DNA of 8,207 nt, taken from NCBI GenBank assembly GCA_002504845.1, contig DATW01000033.1, positions 1 to 8,207 of the forward strand, given 5' to 3'. The notes under the pieces were generated by a model, which was not told the origin of the DNA, did no database searches, and saw only the letters and a program-made list of their open reading frames with translations. The first letter of the stretch is position 1. Every line of letters starts with the position of its first letter. This DNA is from Euryarchaeota archaeon UBA250 (GTDB taxonomy: Archaea; Thermoplasmatota; Poseidoniia; Poseidoniales; Thalassarchaeaceae). This document shows, piece by piece, positions 1 through 7,100 of the stretch. The position numbers and the translations under genes were made by a program.

Positions 1-1107
1 TCACTAATTCTAACGCCTACCAGAGAGCTTGCAGAGCAGATTCGTAACGTTCTCCACCCACTTGCTCGCTCAGCGGGCCTAGGCGTACTATCCGTCTATG
101 GGGGGACACCCTACAGAGGCCAATTACGAAAGTTGGATAGAGGCGTAGAGATATTGGTAGCATGCCCAGGCAGACTGATTGATTTACTCGACAGGGGTGC
201 TTTGCGTCTTGACGATGTTCAGATCGTTGTTCTCGATGAAGCAGATAGAATGGCGGACATGGGATTCATGGAGCCTGTATGCGCCATACTTGACGAGTGT
301 AGCCCGAATCGACAGACGATTCTGTTCAGTGCGACATTGGACGATGATGTGGAGGAAATAGTAGATTCATACCAGGACAACCCTGCGATAATCGGCATTG
401 GTCCTGAGGAAGTGAGCATGGATAGCATGCAACATATATTCTGGAAAGTTGAATCCAGGGGCAAAGCAGACCTATCAGCGTATATCACCGAGAAATGCGG
501 CAGGAGCATCATATTCTGTAAAACAAGAGCAGGTGTCAACAGACTCGGCAAACAGATGGATGAGTTGGGTTCGTCGAATACTACTCTCCATGGCGGCATG
601 AATCAGAACCAAAGAGATCGATCAATGAGAAAATTCAGCACGGGTCGTGCACGTGTTCTGATAGCAACTGATGTCGCCTCAAGAGGCATTGATGTCGATG
701 ATGTGGGGTGCGTTATCCACTACGACCCTCCCGAAAATGGAAAGGCGTACAAGCATCGAAGTGGGAGGACTGCTCGTGCAGGATCTACTGGGACAGTGGT
801 CTCTTTAGTCCAGAGATCTCAGAATAGGCAGTATCGGAGGATACAGAGTCAAGTGGGCATAAGGTGCGACATTACAAATCCAGAGCCAGAAATCCTTGAT
901 GAGAGGGAGTTTGTCCTCGTTCCCCCTGAAAAGTCAGAACGTAGGCGAGAACGCCACTCCCGTAACAACAGCAAGAGATCTAGAAGATCCCGGAAGAGTA
1001 ATCGCCACAAGGACTCGAACAAAAGCGGAGACAGACGTAACAATAGGCGGCGAAAAGGGAATAGGGGTCGTTCCAGGGGCAAAAAGAAGGCTGACTCCAG
1101 GGATTGA
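1..1107 (+). CDS. DEAD-box ATP-dependent RNA helicase, 5'-truncated by the window edge
   Basis: ATP-driven unwinding or remodelling of structured RNA, probably in ribosome assembly or RNA turnover. The frame is open from base 1, so the gene starts upstream. The Q motif and Walker A (motif I) are outside the window. Visible motifs, numbered from base 1: Ia PTRELA (residues 6-11), GG (34-35), CPGR (55-58; usually TPGR), DEAD (79-82), SAT (110-112), IIFCKT (170-175), ATDVASRGID (222-231) and HRSGRTARAG (252-261). Both RecA-like lobes are therefore represented. The last 60 residues are half Arg/Lys/His, with many Ser and Asn and no hydrophobic core. This should be a disordered RNA-binding tail, as in many cold-associated DEAD-box proteins. 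The gene ends at a TGA 10 bases from the stop of the convergent LURP-one gene. The family assignment is secure; the subfamily is not. An in-frame TTG at 133 is internal and not the real start. Confidence 0.95.
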   Translation, partial: SLILTPTRELAEQIRNVLHPLARSAGLGVLSVYGGTPYRGQLRKLDRGVEILVACPGRLIDLLDRGALRLDDVQIVVLDEADRMADMGFMEPVCAILDECSPNRQTILFSATLDDDVEEIVDSYQDNPAIIGIGPEEVSMDSMQHIFWKVESRGKADLSAYITEKCGRSIIFCKTRAGVNRLGKQMDELGSSNTTLHGGMNQNQRDRSMRKFSTGRARVLIATDVASRGIDVDDVGCVIHYDPPENGKAYKHRSGRTARAGSTGTVVSLVQRSQNRQYRRIQSQVGIRCDITNPEPEILDEREFVLVPPEKSERRRERHSRNNSKRSRRSRKSNRHKDSNKSGDRRNNRRRKGNRGRSRGKKKADSRD

Positions 1108-1121
1108 AAATTTATTTTCAA
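1104..1121. terminator. AT-rich inverted repeat across two convergent stop codons, possible bidirectional terminator
   Basis: Arms TTGAAAAT and ATTTTCAA (8 bp) are separated by 2 bases. The helicase TGA (1105-1107) lies in the left arm and the LURP-one TGA (1118-1120, minus strand) in the right arm. T-rich runs occur on both strands, which suits archaeal intrinsic termination from either side. The repeat is seen directly; its function is inferred. Confidence 0.45.
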
Positions 1122-1717
1122 CCACCTTGGCTCTGTCTTCCCTCTATAGCTATCAATAGAATCGCCGCGGCTGCGGCTATTCTCGGGTCCACGCCAGATG
1201 ATTTTACCCCACTTACCAACAGTTTATGCACAAATGGGTTCATCTTCTGCGTATATTTCACCGCGCCCTTAGCCCCATTTACCCTCAAGTGAAATTGTTG
1301 AGGGAATAATAGAGTAAGATACGGGATGAAACGACGGATCAGAGCTAGGCCTCCACTTTCTTCGCCAAGCGATCCAATCACATTTTGCTTATCATCAATG
1401 AGCTCCCAAGAGTCTCTTAGAATTGATTTCATACCTTTTCGCCTTAATGTTCCCAGTGATTCCCCTGTCTGTCCATCGACCATACTGAAGCCCCCAGTAA
1501 AATCTAAGATTCCTTTCTGCTTGATTATCAATAGCTCTGTGGATTTGGATTCGTCCGAATACAGTCTGATATCCTCTTTTAGCTTCAATGCAGCCATCTT
1601 TGAATATCCGATCATGCTCTGCATAGATTCATCGGAATAGATGTGAAACTCCTCTCCAAGGATTTTCACCACCTTCTGTCGAACCATGTATCCGTCCGAC
1701 TCGAACAGATGCGCCAT
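1118..1717 (-). CDS. LURP-one-related / Tubby C-terminal-like protein
   Basis: A 199-residue protein resembling the LURP-one-related (LOR) family, which has the Tubby-like beta-barrel fold also found in phospholipid scramblases. Family-like signatures are YMVRQKVV near residues 11-18, the SMIGYSKM / LKLKEDIRLY strand pair, an ILDF segment, LGTLRRKGMKSILRDSWEL in the middle, and a late NPF. The C-terminus is a short Ala-rich hydrophobic stretch (DPRIAAAAAILLIAIEG), usual for this family and too short to be a clear membrane anchor. No catalytic residues are recognised, and the role of prokaryotic members is largely unknown; lipid or membrane binding is a guess. I chose the ATG at 1717: a purine-rich GAGG lies 8 bases upstream. 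A GTG at 1723 with GAGGAG 5 bases upstream is an alternative that adds two residues. The length is full for the family. Confidence 0.8.
   Translation of the reverse strand: MAHLFESDGYMVRQKVVKILGEEFHIYSDESMQSMIGYSKMAALKLKEDIRLYSDESKSTELLIIKQKGILDFTGGFSMVDGQTGESLGTLRRKGMKSILRDSWELIDDKQNVIGSLGEESGGLALIRRFIPYLTLLFPQQFHLRVNGAKGAVKYTQKMNPFVHKLLVSGVKSSGVDPRIAAAAAILLIAIEGRQSQGG
1158..1183 (-). other. GC-rich hairpin inside the 3' end of the LURP-one gene
   Basis: Two 11-base arms (AGAAT-C-GCCGC and GCGGC-T-ATTCT) pair at 10 of 11 positions around a 4-base loop. The hairpin lies 38-63 bases before the stop and coincides with the five-Ala codon run flanked by Ile codons. It may simply follow from that coding pattern. 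The structure is seen directly; a role in mRNA stability or termination is only a possibility. Confidence 0.35.
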
Positions 1718-1776
1718 GGCCACCCCCTCTCCTCATTGGTCATAAGTGAATTCGAGTAATGCATCAAGAAAAATCG

Positions 1777-1784
1777 AAATTAAA
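1777..1784 (-). promoter_or_regulatory. Possible TATA box for the LURP-one gene
   Basis: Read on the minus strand this is TTTAATTT, about 60 bases upstream of the ATG at 1717. Transcription about 25 bases downstream would leave a leader of roughly 35 bases carrying the GAGGAG-type ribosome binding site (1726-1734). The surrounding region is AT-rich, so the call is weak. Confidence 0.25.
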
Positions 1785-1828
1785 CATTTGATTCGTTGGA
1801 TATTGTCCCTGACATAGTTGGATAGGGA

Positions 1829-1835
1829 TTATATT
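1829..1835 (+). promoter_or_regulatory. Likely TATA box for the 63-residue gene
   Basis: TTATATT, preceded by the purine-rich GATAGGGA (a BRE-like context), is centred 27 bases before the ATG at 1859. That spacing places the transcription start at or just before the start codon. No Shine-Dalgarno sequence is present between the box and the ATG. Together these suggest a leaderless transcript, a common arrangement in archaea. Inferred from position and sequence only. Confidence 0.4.
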
Positions 1836-1858
1836 CCGAACTAATTGCGCCCGGAACA

Positions 1859-2050
1859 ATGTCGAAGTGGATCAAGGTTACAACTGAAGGCGGTATAACG
1901 CGAATAAGAATGAAGGCCATATGCGCGTATCAGGCGAGTGACGATGGCAAGAAACTACTAATCTATACAAAGGATAATTCTCTGTTCGAGATAACGGACG
2001 ACATAATGTCGACTCTTGGTATCCTAGACTCCAAATTCGACCTCGAGTGA
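1859..2050 (+). CDS. Small protein of unknown function (63 aa)
   Basis: Not recognised as a named family. The protein starts MSKWIKVTTEGGITRIRM and continues with alternating short hydrophobic and polar runs (ICAYQA, KLLIYTKDN, LFEITDDI), which predicts three to four beta strands and a short C-terminal helix. The layout loosely resembles small all-beta modules such as FlbD-like or SH3-like domains; this is only a resemblance. There is no signal peptide or membrane segment, and no cysteine pair for metal binding (one Cys only). The case for a real gene rests on the ATG 27 bases after a good TATA-like box, a coding-like composition, and an end only 5 bases from the stop of the next gene. It is probably a cytosolic, independently transcribed gene. 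Confidence 0.7.
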   Translation: MSKWIKVTTEGGITRIRMKAICAYQASDDGKKLLIYTKDNSLFEITDDIMSTLGILDSKFDLE

Positions 2051-2055
2051 TTCAT

Positions 2056-2673
2056 CTAGGCTTTTGTGCCTATCAACACTAATGTGCCATTCCAACCCTC
2101 TTTGGCGCCTGTGAAGAAGCTCTCGACCTTTTGGAAACCTGCCATCCTGAGACCGTCTTCCCATTCCTCTGCTGAGAGGGTTGTCATGTGGACATCCAGG
2201 GATTCAGACCAATCAAGACTTGATTCATTTTCCAAATAGTGATCTATCCCCACAGCAACAGAGCCTCCGGGCAGCACCCATTCCATGTGTAATGTCCTGA
2301 AGAAGGATATTGGATCTTCCAAATAGTACAGGAATTCCATACTCAGAACCAGATTTACAGGGGTATCCGGAGACCATTCCGGGAGCATCCCGTGGAAATA
2401 TTCGCCTTCAGGATCTATTGAACGGGCCTTGTTAATCATCATCTCAGAACCATCTATGCCTGATGAAAATATACAGCTTGGCATCCTCTTAAGTCTACGA
2501 ACGGCCCATCCATTTCCGCATCCCAGGTCTATAGCGGTGAACTCGGATGGCAGACGACCCTTGACTGCGGCGATAATCGCATCCACACTTGCTGAGTGGC
2601 CTCTCTCCATGCCCTCATCACGATTGAGTTTCGCCCACTCGCTGAATAGATCCACGGCAGATGTACCAGACAT
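2056..2673 (-). CDS. Class I SAM-dependent methyltransferase
   Basis: Transfers a methyl group from S-adenosylmethionine to an acceptor that cannot be named from sequence. Numbered from the ATG at 2673 (205 aa): an N-terminal helix region (VDLFSEWAKL, then RDEGMERGH), motif I DLGCGNG at 49-55, the acidic residue ending strand 2 in GIDGS (Asp74), a motif IV-like VLSMEFLYYLEDP near 109-121, and LPGGSVAVGIDHY after it. This is a single Rossmann methyltransferase domain of the Methyltransf_11/25 type, of normal length and without extra domains. An upstream in-frame TTG at 2715 would add 14 residues. I prefer the ATG because the region before it is not conserved-looking and a TATA-like box at 2723-2732 would sit too close to the TTG. 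No clear Shine-Dalgarno site precedes the ATG. The gene ends at TAG, 5 bases from the convergent 63-residue gene. Confidence 0.88.
   Translation of the reverse strand: MSGTSAVDLFSEWAKLNRDEGMERGHSASVDAIIAAVKGRLPSEFTAIDLGCGNGWAVRRLKRMPSCIFSSGIDGSEMMINKARSIDPEGEYFHGMLPEWSPDTPVNLVLSMEFLYYLEDPISFFRTLHMEWVLPGGSVAVGIDHYLENESSLDWSESLDVHMTTLSAEEWEDGLRMAGFQKVESFFTGAKEGWNGTLVLIGTKA
2057..2072. terminator. Weak inverted repeat at a convergent gene junction
   Basis: TAGGC and GCCTA arms (5 bp) flank a 6-base T-rich loop. The left arm overlaps the methyltransferase stop codon (2056-2058, minus strand) and lies 7 bases past the stop of the 63-residue gene. The stem is short, so chance is possible. It is listed because similar repeats occur at the other gene ends. 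Confidence 0.25.
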
Positions 2674-2722
2674 AACAGTGGGGACGTAGACGGGTATATC
2701 ATGGATTACCAACAAAGTTTGG

Positions 2723-2732
2723 ATATGATATA
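2723..2732. promoter_or_regulatory. Near-symmetric TATA-like element between divergent genes
   Basis: ATATGATATA reads TATATCATAT on the other strand. It lies about 40 bases before the start of the two-helix membrane protein (2771, +) and about 50 bases before the methyltransferase ATG (2673, -). An archaeal TATA box starts transcription about 25 bases downstream, so one element could serve both genes, leaving leaders of roughly 17 and 30 bases. On the plus side GAGAGG (2755-2760) is a modest ribosome binding site 10 bases before the ATG. Function is inferred from spacing. Confidence 0.35.
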
Positions 2733-2770
2733 GTGAGTATTGTTCGATTGGCCTGAGAGGGGTTGATTCG

Positions 2771-2986
2771 ATGGCTAATGCGCTTGGAATTATATTCTCA
2801 TTTTACGATTATGCAGTATTTGCAATCGTAGTATCGATTATCCTGATGAATGAAATAACCGGAGGCGATTCTTCATTTTCAGTGTATATTGGAATTTCTT
2901 TCTTGATTGTATGGTATCTCGTAATTCCCCTTATTTTCCGATTTCTTAGAATCGTGATAACAAGTATTCCCAAACTTAATTCATAG
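2771..2986 (+). CDS. Small two-helix membrane protein (71 aa), function unknown
   Basis: Two hydrophobic segments are evident: roughly residues 7-25 (IIFSFYDYAVFAIVVSIIL) and 39-59 (YIGISFLIVWYLVIPLIFRFL). They are joined by a short polar loop, NEITGGDSSF. A short tail with one Arg and one Lys follows. The loop is acidic and the C-terminus carries positive charge, so the positive-inside rule suggests a hairpin with both ends in the cytoplasm. No known family is recognised, and no charged or catalytic residues sit inside the helices. GAGAGG 10 bases before the ATG and a TATA-like element further upstream support expression. The hydrophobic pattern and a position filling the gap between flanking genes support a real gene, but this is less certain than its neighbours. 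Confidence 0.6.
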   Translation: MANALGIIFSFYDYAVFAIVVSIILMNEITGGDSSFSVYIGISFLIVWYLVIPLIFRFLRIVITSIPKLNS

Positions 2987-2995
2987 CCGGATGGT

Positions 2996-3015
2996 TCTGA
3001 TTGGATCATATCAGA
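2996..3015. terminator. Inverted repeat over the CoA-transferase stop codon, possible bidirectional terminator
   Basis: TCTGAT and ATCAGA arms (6 bp) flank an 8-base loop in the 24-base gap between the convergent 71-residue gene (ends 2986) and the CoA-transferase gene (stop 3011-3013). The right arm contains the TGA of the latter. No long T run follows, so termination is only possible, not shown. Confidence 0.3.
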
Positions 3016-4093
3016 TATTTACATCAAAAGAGGTTTCAGCGGGTTGACCAGGCTTTGCAGGCGTCAGGGACATCCCCCTGAGCGGGTTTGCTAAGGTCTG
3101 TACACCCTCCACGCTCCATACTGCGCCTCTTGCGACAGATTGTATGTCGCACAACGCCTGACCGATTGTATTTACTGGCGCACAAGGTATTCCCCCCAAT
3201 ACATTCTCCCAATGGCTTCTTGTGTCATGTTTGAATATCTTGAACAGCGTCTTCTCAACTTCAATTCTGTCTTTGACCCTCCCTGAATTAGTGGACCATG
3301 ATTCCTGACAGTCTATCTCGAGAATCTCGACCATCTGCTGCCATTGTGCGTCGCTTCCTACTGCCAGCACAAACCACCCATCTGATGCTTCGAAGGCACG
3401 ATAAGGCACCAAATTTGGGTGTGCACTTCCCATTGGTCGTGGTTCTTTTCCTGATGCAAGCTTGTTCTGTGCTTGGTTTACGAGCGCGGAAATAGCGCAA
3501 TCCCACAGGCTGATATCTATGCGCTGAGACTTACCCGTTCTCTCTCTGTGGAGAAGCGCGGCCAGTATGGCGGATGTGGCATGAAGGCCTGTTATGACGT
3601 CGATCCAAGCCACACCGACTTTGACCGGCGGACGTCCCTCCTCCCCAGTAATGGACATGATTCCCGATCTGGCCTGTAAAGATAGATCGTATCCTGGTTC
3701 TGATGATCTTGGCCCAGTAGCGCCATATCCGGATATCGAGCATAGTATTGTGTCATCCGGAAGTTCCCCGACCAATCTATCGAAAGTTCCGGGGCGGAAG
3801 TTCTCCAAGACTACGTCTGCCTGTGCAACTAGGTCTCGAAGTTTTTTCTCGTCCTTTTTGAGATTCATCCTAATTATCGTCTTGCCGCGGTTGCACGAAA
3901 GGAAGTATGCGGCTACATCCTCCCCATCAAAACCAGTTGTGAAAGGAGGCCCCCATCCTCTTGTATCGTCGCCCCAAGGCGCCTCGATCTTGAGTACGTC
4001 TGCTCCTAAGTCTGCGAGATTCTGTGCAGCATACGGGCCTGCCAGAACCCTTGACAGGTCAAGTATCTTCACGCCCTCGAGCACTTGCTTCAT
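3011..4093 (-). CDS. Family III (CaiB/BaiF, formyl-CoA transferase-like) CoA-transferase
   Basis: Moves CoA between organic acids through an aspartyl-CoA anhydride intermediate; the substrates cannot be told from sequence. The 360-residue protein opens with the family signature LEGVKILDLSRVLAGPYAAQNLADLGADVLKIE. It continues with DDTRGW, FLSCNRGKTIIRMNL, ENFRPG (97-102) and SGYGATGP. The predicted catalytic residue is Asp165 in VKVGVAWIDVITG, matching the position of the active-site Asp of formyl-CoA transferase. The C-terminal part has the usual NLVPYRAFEASDGWFVLAVG segment and PCAPVN. The protein stops without the family's frequent closing PxLGEHT-type motif and is somewhat shorter than typical 380-420 residue members. 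No remnant of that motif is visible downstream. The ATG lies 25 bases after the ileS stop in a C-rich gap with no Shine-Dalgarno site, so it is probably co-transcribed with ileS. A functional link to ileS is not evident. Confidence 0.93.
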   Translation of the reverse strand: MKQVLEGVKILDLSRVLAGPYAAQNLADLGADVLKIEAPWGDDTRGWGPPFTTGFDGEDVAAYFLSCNRGKTIIRMNLKKDEKKLRDLVAQADVVLENFRPGTFDRLVGELPDDTILCSISGYGATGPRSSEPGYDLSLQARSGIMSITGEEGRPPVKVGVAWIDVITGLHATSAILAALLHRERTGKSQRIDISLWDCAISALVNQAQNKLASGKEPRPMGSAHPNLVPYRAFEASDGWFVLAVGSDAQWQQMVEILEIDCQESWSTNSGRVKDRIEVEKTLFKIFKHDTRSHWENVLGGIPCAPVNTIGQALCDIQSVARGAVWSVEGVQTLANPLRGMSLTPAKPGQPAETSFDVNI

Positions 4094-4118
4094 AACCCGG
4101 GGGACGCGCGGGGGCGAT

Positions 4119-7100
4119 TCAATCCTCGGATGGAGTGACTGTAAATCCGACTACTGATCCATCCAGCTCGAAGGACGACTCCATGAGAGACTGATCACCG
4201 GACCTACGTCCTGATATCGACCTTGTTTCAGAGAGTATGTGATTCCAATCATCCTCTGCTAATTCGGGCGATTCCTCGGAAAGCGATATCTCGAGAGATA
4301 TGGATGCCTCGATCCTTAGATTGAGTTCTTTTCTCTTGGCCTGAACTCGACGAATTATGTCTCTTGCGAGTCCTTTCGATAGCAATGCGTCGTCCATAGA
4401 CAGGTCCAGAACGAGAGTTACATCTTTGCCTCCGCTCTCCACGGTCATCGCCGCAAAGCCTTCTTTCTCGACTCTTCTGATTTCTACGTCGTCCATGTCT
4501 ATAGGATATCCCGCTAGATGTGCTATTCCGGCCTGTATTTCAAGCAAGAATGAATCCGGATCGATTTCCGAAAATTCATTCAGAACAGCGGGTAAGTCGG
4601 AAGTGCATTTCTTGCCGAGGCTTTTCCTATTGGGCTTGAGTTCCATCTTTTGGAATCGTTCTAGATCATCTTCATTCTCTAAAGATTCGACATTGAGTTC
4701 TTCCGAAAGTATGTCTTTCAAATCCCCTATGTCCGCATCGCCCACGATCCAACCTTTCCTGCATGGCAGTCTCTGTCTGCGAGACGACTCGACCCTTATT
4801 CTACGACCAGCCTCTGCTAGGTTTCTGGCGAGGTCCATGCGAGACTCCAGTTTTGTATCTCGAGGCGGCAATGTGCTATCCAAGGCCTCGGAACCACAGG
4901 GCCAATCTGCAAGATGGACTGACGCGCCTGTCAAGTCCCTGTGTATCCTATCTGGCATGAATGGTGCTATTGGAGCCATTATCCTGCAAGTGACCAAGAG
5001 GACTTCTCGCAAAGTATGGTGGCATGCCGCCTTGTCAGCACTCTCGGCTTCATCCCAGAGTCTTCTTCTCGATCTCCTGACGTACCAATTCGATAGATCG
5101 TCGACGATGAAGCGTTCGATTTCTCTCCCAGCCTTATGGAAATCCCATGCCCTGAAGAAAGAGTCCACCTTGTCAGCCATATTACTAACTTGAGAAAGGA
5201 TCCACCGATCGATCGAGGGTCTATCACTCATATTTGGGGCATCATCTTCGCTGACTCGATCGAATGAGTCCAATTCAGCATAGTCTGCATGGAATCTGTA
5301 AACGTTCCACAGAGTCAGGAACATCCGCGCATAAGACTCCCTTACTCCGTTGGGATCGAAGTTTGTAGGCTGCCAAGGAGAGCTTTGAGTGGTCATATAC
5401 CACCTAATCGCATCTGCACCTTCCAGGTTGAAGTGATCCCATGGGTCAACTACATTCCCTCTCGATTTACTCATCTTCTTTCCATGCTTATCGAGTATGT
5501 GTCCGAGAGAAAGGCAACTCCTGTAAGTCGGTTTATCGAAGACTGTTGTTCCAACTGCCAGTAGCGAATAGAACCATCCCCGAGTCTGATCAACTGCCTC
5601 GCAAATGTAATCCACTGGAAATGACGATTCGAAGATTTCCTGATTCTCAAATGGGTAATGCCACTGGGCAAATGAGGCGCAGCCGGAATCAAACCAGCAA
5701 TCCATGACATAGGGCTCACGGTTCATCTCTCCAGAGCATCCCTCGGATGGACAATTGAGCTTGACATTGTCCACATATGGCCTATGCAGCTCTTTGGGCA
5801 TACTAGATCCTTCAGACAGCATGGCTTCCATTTCATCACGGCTACCGACACAATGCTCGTGACCGCACTCACTGCATATCCAAACAGGTATGGGGGTTCC
5901 CCAATATCTCTCCCTGCTTATTGCCCAGTCTTTCAAATTAGAGAGCCATTCGCCCATTCTACCTGTTCCTGTGGAAGGAGGAGCCCACTCAACGGAGTCG
6001 TTATGCTTCATTATTGAGTCTCTAACAGCAGTCATACGGACAAACCAGCTGTCCATTGCATAGTACAACAGCGGATGGTCGGTCCTCCAACAATGAGGGT
6101 AGTCGTGCACGTACTGGTGCTCCCTGTAGAGCTTGCCAGATGATTGTAGGAGGTCGATGATGGAGTCATCGCATTCTTTGACATATCTCCCATCAAGTCC
6201 CGGATGAGTTCCATCAAAGAATCGGCCATTCATGTCCACAGTGTGCTGTGCGGGAAATCCGGCCTTCATTCCGAGGTTGTAGTCATCCTCTCCGTACATA
6301 ACCGCAGTATGTACTATTCCGGTTCCATCCGTAGTTGTCACAAAGTCTGCAGCCACCACTGTCCAAGCAGCGGGATGATTGTCTCCGTCGATAGCACCTG
6401 GGAAGGGGGAGACGTATTTCCTCCCTTCAAGGTCGGCGCCCTTGATTTCGGATATGACTTCCACCTTGTGTCTAAGCACATTGCCCATCAAATCCTTTGC
6501 CAGAATCATCTCTTCACCCACTTCTGCGCCCCCTCTTCCATCCCATGCGCCAGATGGAGGTTCTGTGACTCTAACTCGTACGTAATCCACATCTGGACCG
6601 ACGGCTAAGCCGACATTCCCGGGCAATGTCCACGGTGTGGTCGTCCATGCTAGTATGGACGCCTCATCATCAACAAGTTGGAACTTGACGAAGACAGCTG
6701 GTTCTGAGACTTCCTTGTATCCCAGAGCCACCTCATGACTGGAGTATGAAGTGCCTGTCTGAGGGCAGTACGGCAATACTTTGTGACCTCTGAACAATAG
6801 GCCTTTGTCGTGCATCTGCTTCAGTGACCACCATGCTGATTCGATGTAATCGTCGTGCAGAGTCACGTATGGATCGTCCATATCGACCCAGAAACCCATT
6901 CGCTCAGTCATTTCGCGCCATGCCTGCTCATAGGTCCAGACACTCTCCTTGCATGCTTCATTGAACGCCTCCATCCCATATGCTTCAATTGCCTCATTGG
7001 ACATCAAGTCCAGTCGTTTCTGAACCTCAATTTCGACGGGCAGGCCATGTGTGTCCCATCCTGCTTTCCTCTCGACTACCCGTCCCTCCATCGTCTTCCA

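Noticed and set aside
849..1121. A Leu-rich minus-strand frame opposite the helicase tail that looks like a membrane protein
   Set aside because: The Leu and Phe runs are the reverse complement of Arg/Lys codons (AGA, AAG, AGG) in the basic tail, so the hydrophobicity is an artefact.
1724..1858. The 135-base divergent gap was examined for a tRNA, small RNA or riboswitch
   Set aside because: It is AT-rich, with only promoter-like elements and a ribosome binding site. No cloverleaf or stable stem was found.
3594..4157. A 187-codon plus-strand open frame opposite the CoA-transferase gene
   Set aside because: Its codons mirror the conserved CoA-transferase N-terminus on the other strand, and the predicted peptide is Ser/Pro-rich with no recognisable domain.
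4357..5193. A long open frame (278 codons) on the plus strand inside ileS
   Set aside because: It is antisense to the strongly conserved IleRS anticodon-binding and C-terminal region. It is Ser/Leu-rich, shows no family motif, and has no promoter or ribosome binding site of its own.
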